Source of the DNA: Cudoniella acicularis
Lineage: Eukaryota > Ascomycota > Leotiomycetes > Helotiales > Helotiaceae
NCBI GenBank assembly: GCA_013054445.1
Contig: JAAMPI010000153.1
Span: 1 to 59,105 of the forward strand
Length of the DNA: 59,105 bases
Reading direction: 5' to 3'
The position numbers were made by a program, and so were the translations under genes. Shown in pieces: positions 55,251-59,105 of this stretch; the first letter of the stretch is position 1, and every line of letters starts with the position of its first letter. Under the pieces are notes generated by a model that saw only the letters and a program-made list of their open reading frames with translations, was not told the DNA's origin and did no database searches.

Positions 55251-56820
55251 CACATACATCCATCAACCATTTATCTCCACTCTAGGTTGCCATCACTACA
55301 AATAGCAGGGCACATTTCAGAACAATCAGATCCGATGCAAGCTTGATATTTTGATCGATGAGGTTAGACAATGAGATACGGAAAACCTCAATTAGTCCGT
55401 GAGAAACATGACAGCAAGTCTCCTTCTGGCTAGCTGCCATGGCGCCACCGGCAACCATGAGAAGCATTTCCAGACTCAATATAGCAGTTTTTCCATTTTG
55501 AGTTAACTGGTTGGTTTCGAAATGCGCGGCCGAAATGAAAGGGTAATGAAACTCGAGTCGATATATACATAGCTGCAGGTAGCACGGCAGCATGAAATAC
55601 ACCGAGTCAGAATTGGTCGGGAGTAGTTGCGTATCATTCTTTGCTTCAACGTAATGCGCTCTCTGCACCCTCTGGATGTGCTTCTGCATCATAACCATCA
55701 ACATGTCACGCGTATCCGCATGAAGAGACTTGATATTCACGTTCTGATCCAAGTCAAATTTTCCATCCGCCCATCGCTGCTGGAGATTGCATTTGGAGCA
55801 GAGGAGTCTCAAGTGATCTCGAACTGTTGGTGAGCAGAGATTTGATTGCACGACTGGATTGCACTGAAACATTGGCCATCCATCAAGAGCGACTATCCGT
55901 GATTTCCTTCTAGCTGTAAAGGCCTAGTTCGAAGTTATTTATGGATCACCTGCTCTAAGGGCAAGTCCTCATGCGAGGAAGCGTCCGATGTCGTTGGAAA
56001 AGACATTGAAGTCTGCGAAATCGAAGCATGCAAATAACTCATATGTGGTGAAGTTTGTTCATCCACAGAACTCAACGTGGTGCCGCAGGAATTTCTCATA
56101 TCGAAATTGTGCAGATCTACCATTCCAGGTAAGCTTTCCAGATTCTCTGTTTCAAGACTTACGCCTTGCATGAAAGACCCTAGTGTTAGGTTCTCATGAG
56201 CGCTATGTTTGGGATTTTGGATTTGGTGACCAGTCGAATTCGTGCGGCAATGATAATCCAGGCCTCCGGGTGAAGATAGCATATCATTCTCGAAAAACAA
56301 GTTTGACAGGTGGTCATCGTGTTCGCCGTCTCCAACCAGCAGAGTTCCGCCGTCCGACTGGGGATGGAATTCCATGTCCATCTCATCCAAAAGTAGATTT
56401 CGGTCCTGAACATCTCGAGATAATTTATCTTCGACGGTATCGGAGTTCAAGCGGGCCTGTCGTACTGCGCTAGAGGGCTTTTCGATCGGTAGTAACTTTC
56501 CAGAATTACTGCCAGGCTGATTATTGCCTCGCTGTGTCACCCTTGTAATGCAAGTAGGGTTTTTTCGAATGCATCTTGTACATGGGAACTGAGCAAACAC
56601 GAACCCTATTAGCCCAATTCAGATTAGGATGCAAATATTATCGTCACACAGCATATTGGGTTGCACAGTCTCCGCTCGAGTTTATAACTTACCTTTTTCT
56701 CACGCCTTGCTTTAGCTTTTGCACAGTGGAGACAAGCTAAAAATGAAGAGTCAAAAGTCTTTTGTACATCCTCCGTCTTTTTACATTGGGAGATCACCGG
56801 AGGGGTTTAACAGATGCATC
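55250..56820 (-). pseudogene. Zn2Cys6 transcription factor pseudogene (third Cys lost, Trp to stop, truncated)
   Basis: Regulator of a type often found in secondary-metabolite clusters. Exon 56736-56693 joined to the exon starting at 56588 gives CLHCAKAKARREKK/FPCTRCIRKNPTC. Spacing fits C-x2-C-x6-[C]-x5-C-x2-C-x6-C, but the third Cys is Arg (CGT for TGT). The next conserved part, VALDGWPMFQCNPV, DSVYFMLPCYLQLCIYRLEF and LLMVAGGAMAASQKETCCHV, ends ALLFVVMAT-stop-SGDKWLMDV, where relatives read TWSGDKW; TGG has become TAG at 55284-55282. Beyond DV, similarity ends, so the C-terminal half is gone. Phases around 55950/55913 do not match, a further defect. The first exon and ATG (perhaps near 56815) are uncertain. 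Confidence 0.8.
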
Positions 56821-57646
56821 AAGCACGCGTTGATATCGATCGGCTGCACTGAGAAGCCGAAGGGCGTTGAAACAAAAAAGGAAGATTGGTTGAGTGCTTG
56901 ATTACCCTTTAAGAAAAAAAATGCTACCTATAGCTAGGTAGTTACTCATTGATGTTGGAGTGTTCTTAAAAATAATAGAGACAGGTCATTCGGCCGACTA
57001 AGTAAGCTTACTCGTATCGAGGCCTCCCCAAGCCACCGGACTAACCCTGGCCACCAATCCTAACCTAAGCACTTATCCTTCCTTACCTTGGTCATGAATT
57101 TTAAGCAGGGACTTATGTATGAGACGTCTTATTCCTTGATGCTTCGCGCAAGGCTAGGTACGTTCAACATGGATTTGCATTTCACCGAATTCGGCAAATT
57201 GGAATTTTCCTAACTAGATAAATCTGAGTCTAAATTGGAAATGAGTATCATATATCGTTTGAGGTATTACACATAAAATGAATAAGAAATATAAAAGCAG
57301 ATAATCATTGTCTCTTATGTTATCCCCATAGCAGCCCGAGAAACTCTTAATTCTTTTCTAAATATCATTTTATGCTCAGATATAAAGATCTTTTATTTAT
57401 CTTCTACGTAATGAGTACGCAATGAACCCGTGTTTTTTGGTCAGTCATTTCGAGTTATAGACTCGAGTTAGCCAGTTTATAACTCGGATTCAGAAAGTGC
57501 TTCCCTAGCTCAATAAAAAACGTCGAGTCCAAGTCCGAGTCAACAAAAAAGGCATCGAGTTCGACTCGAACTTGAGATCGCCTATCTTTGCCGTATAGAG
57601 GGACAAATCACAACTGGCCATAGTGGTACCTGGCTTTTCACGTCAT
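56821..57646. other. Intergenic region
   Basis: No gene supported. CGAGTT/AACTCG-type words recur between 57450 and 57580 (ACTCGAGTTAG, GTCGAGTCC, CCGAGTC, TCGAGTTCGACTCG), perhaps a degenerate short repeat. AT-rich from 57200 to 57420. Confidence 0.45.
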
Positions 57647-58263
57647 TTATGTGGAGTTCCGTGTACCTCTCTTTGCCACGGAAAATTCACGTTCATTCCC
57701 TGTATACAGACCCTCAAAGTTATCAACCGTCTTGCCGTAATCATGTTTAGTTACTACCTTATCCTTATTATCCCACCAAATGACTGTGACTCCAATCATC
57801 TTGACTACTTCACCATGCTTCATTTGGGCTATGATGTCACCTTCGGTTCCTGCACTTGACTGCAAGTATTTGAAACTGAGATTCCATTCCCACGTTGTGA
57901 AGCCCTTGTATCCTGCAATTGATCGAGTGGAGAGGTGCATGTCGGCACAAATTGCCAAAAGACCCTCGAAGAACGTGCGAGCTGCGGCCTTGTTGAGGTG
58001 CAGTCGGCCAAGACCTTAATTAATTAAGTACTAATCTATTGCAAATACTCGAGTTCTGGTTCTATTTCTGTTTCCTTTCATTGATTGGTGAAACACAGGC
58101 TCCACCTTTGCTAGAACAGGGGTATTTTTGACTTACTGAAATCGGAGAAGTCTAAGTCGTCATTCATGAAGTCGAGGATGTCATCAACGGAGCCTCGATT
58201 ATAGCAGTCGACCAATCTTGCGTTTCGCTCTTCAATGTGCGCTTGATCGGGACGTGGCGCCAT
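57647..58263 (-). CDS. SnoaL-like / NTF2-fold protein
   Basis: Small alpha+beta-barrel protein of the NTF2-like superfamily; members act as cyclases, dehydratases or stability factors in polyketide pathways, or have no known role. Exon 1 (58263-58137) and exon 2 (58014-57647), with a 122 bp intron (GTAAGT...AATTAAG), give 164 aa in frame. It begins MAPRPDQAHIEERNARLVDC, then YNRGSVDDILDFMNDDLDFS. The exon 2 motifs KAAARTFFEGLLAICADMHL, SIAGYKGFTTWEWNLSFKYL and HGEVVKMIGVTVIWWDNKDK are typical of the fungal SnoaL-like group. The ORF is intact although its neighbours are broken. Confidence 0.82.
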
Positions 58264-58703
58264 GATTGTGGGGCTTTAATCAAAAAAAGTGCGTATAGAA
58301 GGAATTCTCCGAAAGAGGGAAGCTAATCTGCATCCTGTAACATTTTATATGTGCTTTACTCTACGGGACATGACAAGCTCTTGCCGCCCCTCTTACAGGC
58401 GATTTTCTGTGCCGCAGACTGATATCCTTGTTTTTCTAAAATTTTATAGGGAGTTCCTGGATGAGCGGTGTAGGACGCCGGTGTCACATTCCAGCACACA
58501 TCAGCGGAGTTCCATTGCTGATACGCTCACCGTTGTTTCAATCATAGGAGGTAAATGTTTAGAGACGAACCATCCCGATGGTAATGACGAGTCATAAGTG
58601 GACAGGGTGGGGTAGGAACAGCTCGCAATCTACGTAGAATTGCAAGCAACTTCAAGGTACATTTACGCCTCTGCTTACTATCAGCTACAAAGGTACTACC
58701 TAA
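58264..58703. other. Upstream region of the SnoaL-like gene up to the MITE
   Basis: Promoter side of the SnoaL-like gene. No other feature recognised. Confidence 0.4.
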
Positions 58704-58976
58704 CGAGCCCACTCTCATAGGTCTGTGCGCACAGGGCATTTTTCGCGAATTTCTAGGCTTTACGAGAGCCCTTTCAGGCTTCAAATCCCCAAAGTCATGA
58801 CCATCACTTCAAAAGATCCAGCCTCCGACACATAATATTATACTAAATTTCCGATTATAGCGACCAAAATAGGTAAAGTCTATTTTCATTCCCTAAGTTT
58901 TCGTAATAAAGAGAGTTTAGTTTTTGATTTGTATGTGAAATGCCCTGAAGCGCACAGACCTATGAGAGTGGGCTCG
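58704..58976. mobile_element. MITE with about 38 bp TIRs and TAA target duplication
   Basis: 273 bp without coding capacity. Left end CGAGCCCACTCTCATAGGTC followed by TGTGCGCACAGGGCATTT; the right end is its reverse complement with two differences (TGTGCGCTTCAGGGCATTT). Both flanks read TAA (58701-58703, 58977-58979), as in PIF/Harbinger-type MITEs; a TA target is an alternative reading. The TIRs are nearly identical, suggesting recent insertion. Confidence 0.85.
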
Positions 58977-59105
58977 TAAGCAGCCTCAAAGCTGCAGCCA
59001 GTAGGATTATTTCCGCCTGAGGTTTTGACACGAAAGAAGGACACGTGTTTCTTCGAATGCCTTTGCTTGAGTTTTGAGCTGGCAGAGCCGCAAAACCCCG
59101 GCAGC

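Noticed and set aside
1..59105. tRNA or rRNA genes
   Set aside because: I looked for T-loop GGTTCGA-type words and conserved rRNA stretches and saw none that could be folded with confidence; a covariance search would settle it.

Overview
The window is nuclear DNA of a filamentous ascomycete (Pezizomycotina). The evidence is short spliceosomal introns (about 37-175 bp), Zn2Cys6 regulators, HET and NLR-type genes, TeaR, and transposons carrying the C-to-T decay typical of repeat-induced point mutation (RIP). A helotialean (Leotiomycete) relative is my guess from general protein similarity only; nothing here proves it.

Layout. (1) 1-13.1 kb is an ordinary gene-rich block: a truncated Zn2Cys6 regulator, dolichol kinase (SEC59), an Hsp20 chaperone, a divergent protein with two internal repeats and a Cys/His-rich tail, a Ser-rich protein, mitochondrial Mn-SOD, and GINS subunit PSF3. 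Three of these genes carry single-base indels, mostly in homopolymers, which look like sequencing errors. (2) 13.1-24 kb is a decayed, AT-rich repeat island: a RIP-like DUF6536 pseudogene, an AT-rich tandem repeat, two solo LTRs (one with a perfect target duplication), a frame-broken membrane-protein gene, a complete but dead 1.89 kb Tc1/mariner element, a broken 2OG-Fe(II) oxygenase, and a second dead transposase. (3) 24-37 kb returns to mostly intact genes: a HET-domain protein, a fragmentary unknown gene, a diverged tandem repeat, a metallophosphoesterase, the cell-end marker TeaR, and a small Cys-motif protein, followed by about 3.9 kb without a recognisable gene. (4) 40.3-48.2 kb is a second degraded island. 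It has a PNP/UDP-phosphorylase-domain pseudogene facing a HET-NB-ARC-TPR (NLR) pseudogene, then LTR remnants, transposase fragments, an inverted-plus-tandem repeat and a minisatellite. (5) 48-59 kb holds a CmcJ/GA4-desaturase-like tail, an acyltransferase with one nonsense codon, a JmjC-family protein apparently lacking iron ligands, a crippled Zn2Cys6 regulator, a SnoaL-like gene and a MITE.

Genes working together. Hsp20 and the Cys/His-tail protein share a 500 bp divergent promoter with TATA-like and stress-type motifs. SOD and PSF3 share a 303 bp divergent promoter. The three NLR/HET-type loci lie near repeat islands, as expected of fungal allorecognition genes. The oxidoreductase, acyltransferase, regulator and SnoaL remnants at 48-58 kb resemble the debris of a secondary-metabolite cluster. 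Several broken genes are stopped by a TAA or TAG exactly where relatives as I remember them have Gln or Trp; every such change fits a CpA-to-TpA mutation, so RIP spreading out of the repeats is the simplest common cause. No alignment or database search was run; family names rest on recognised motifs.
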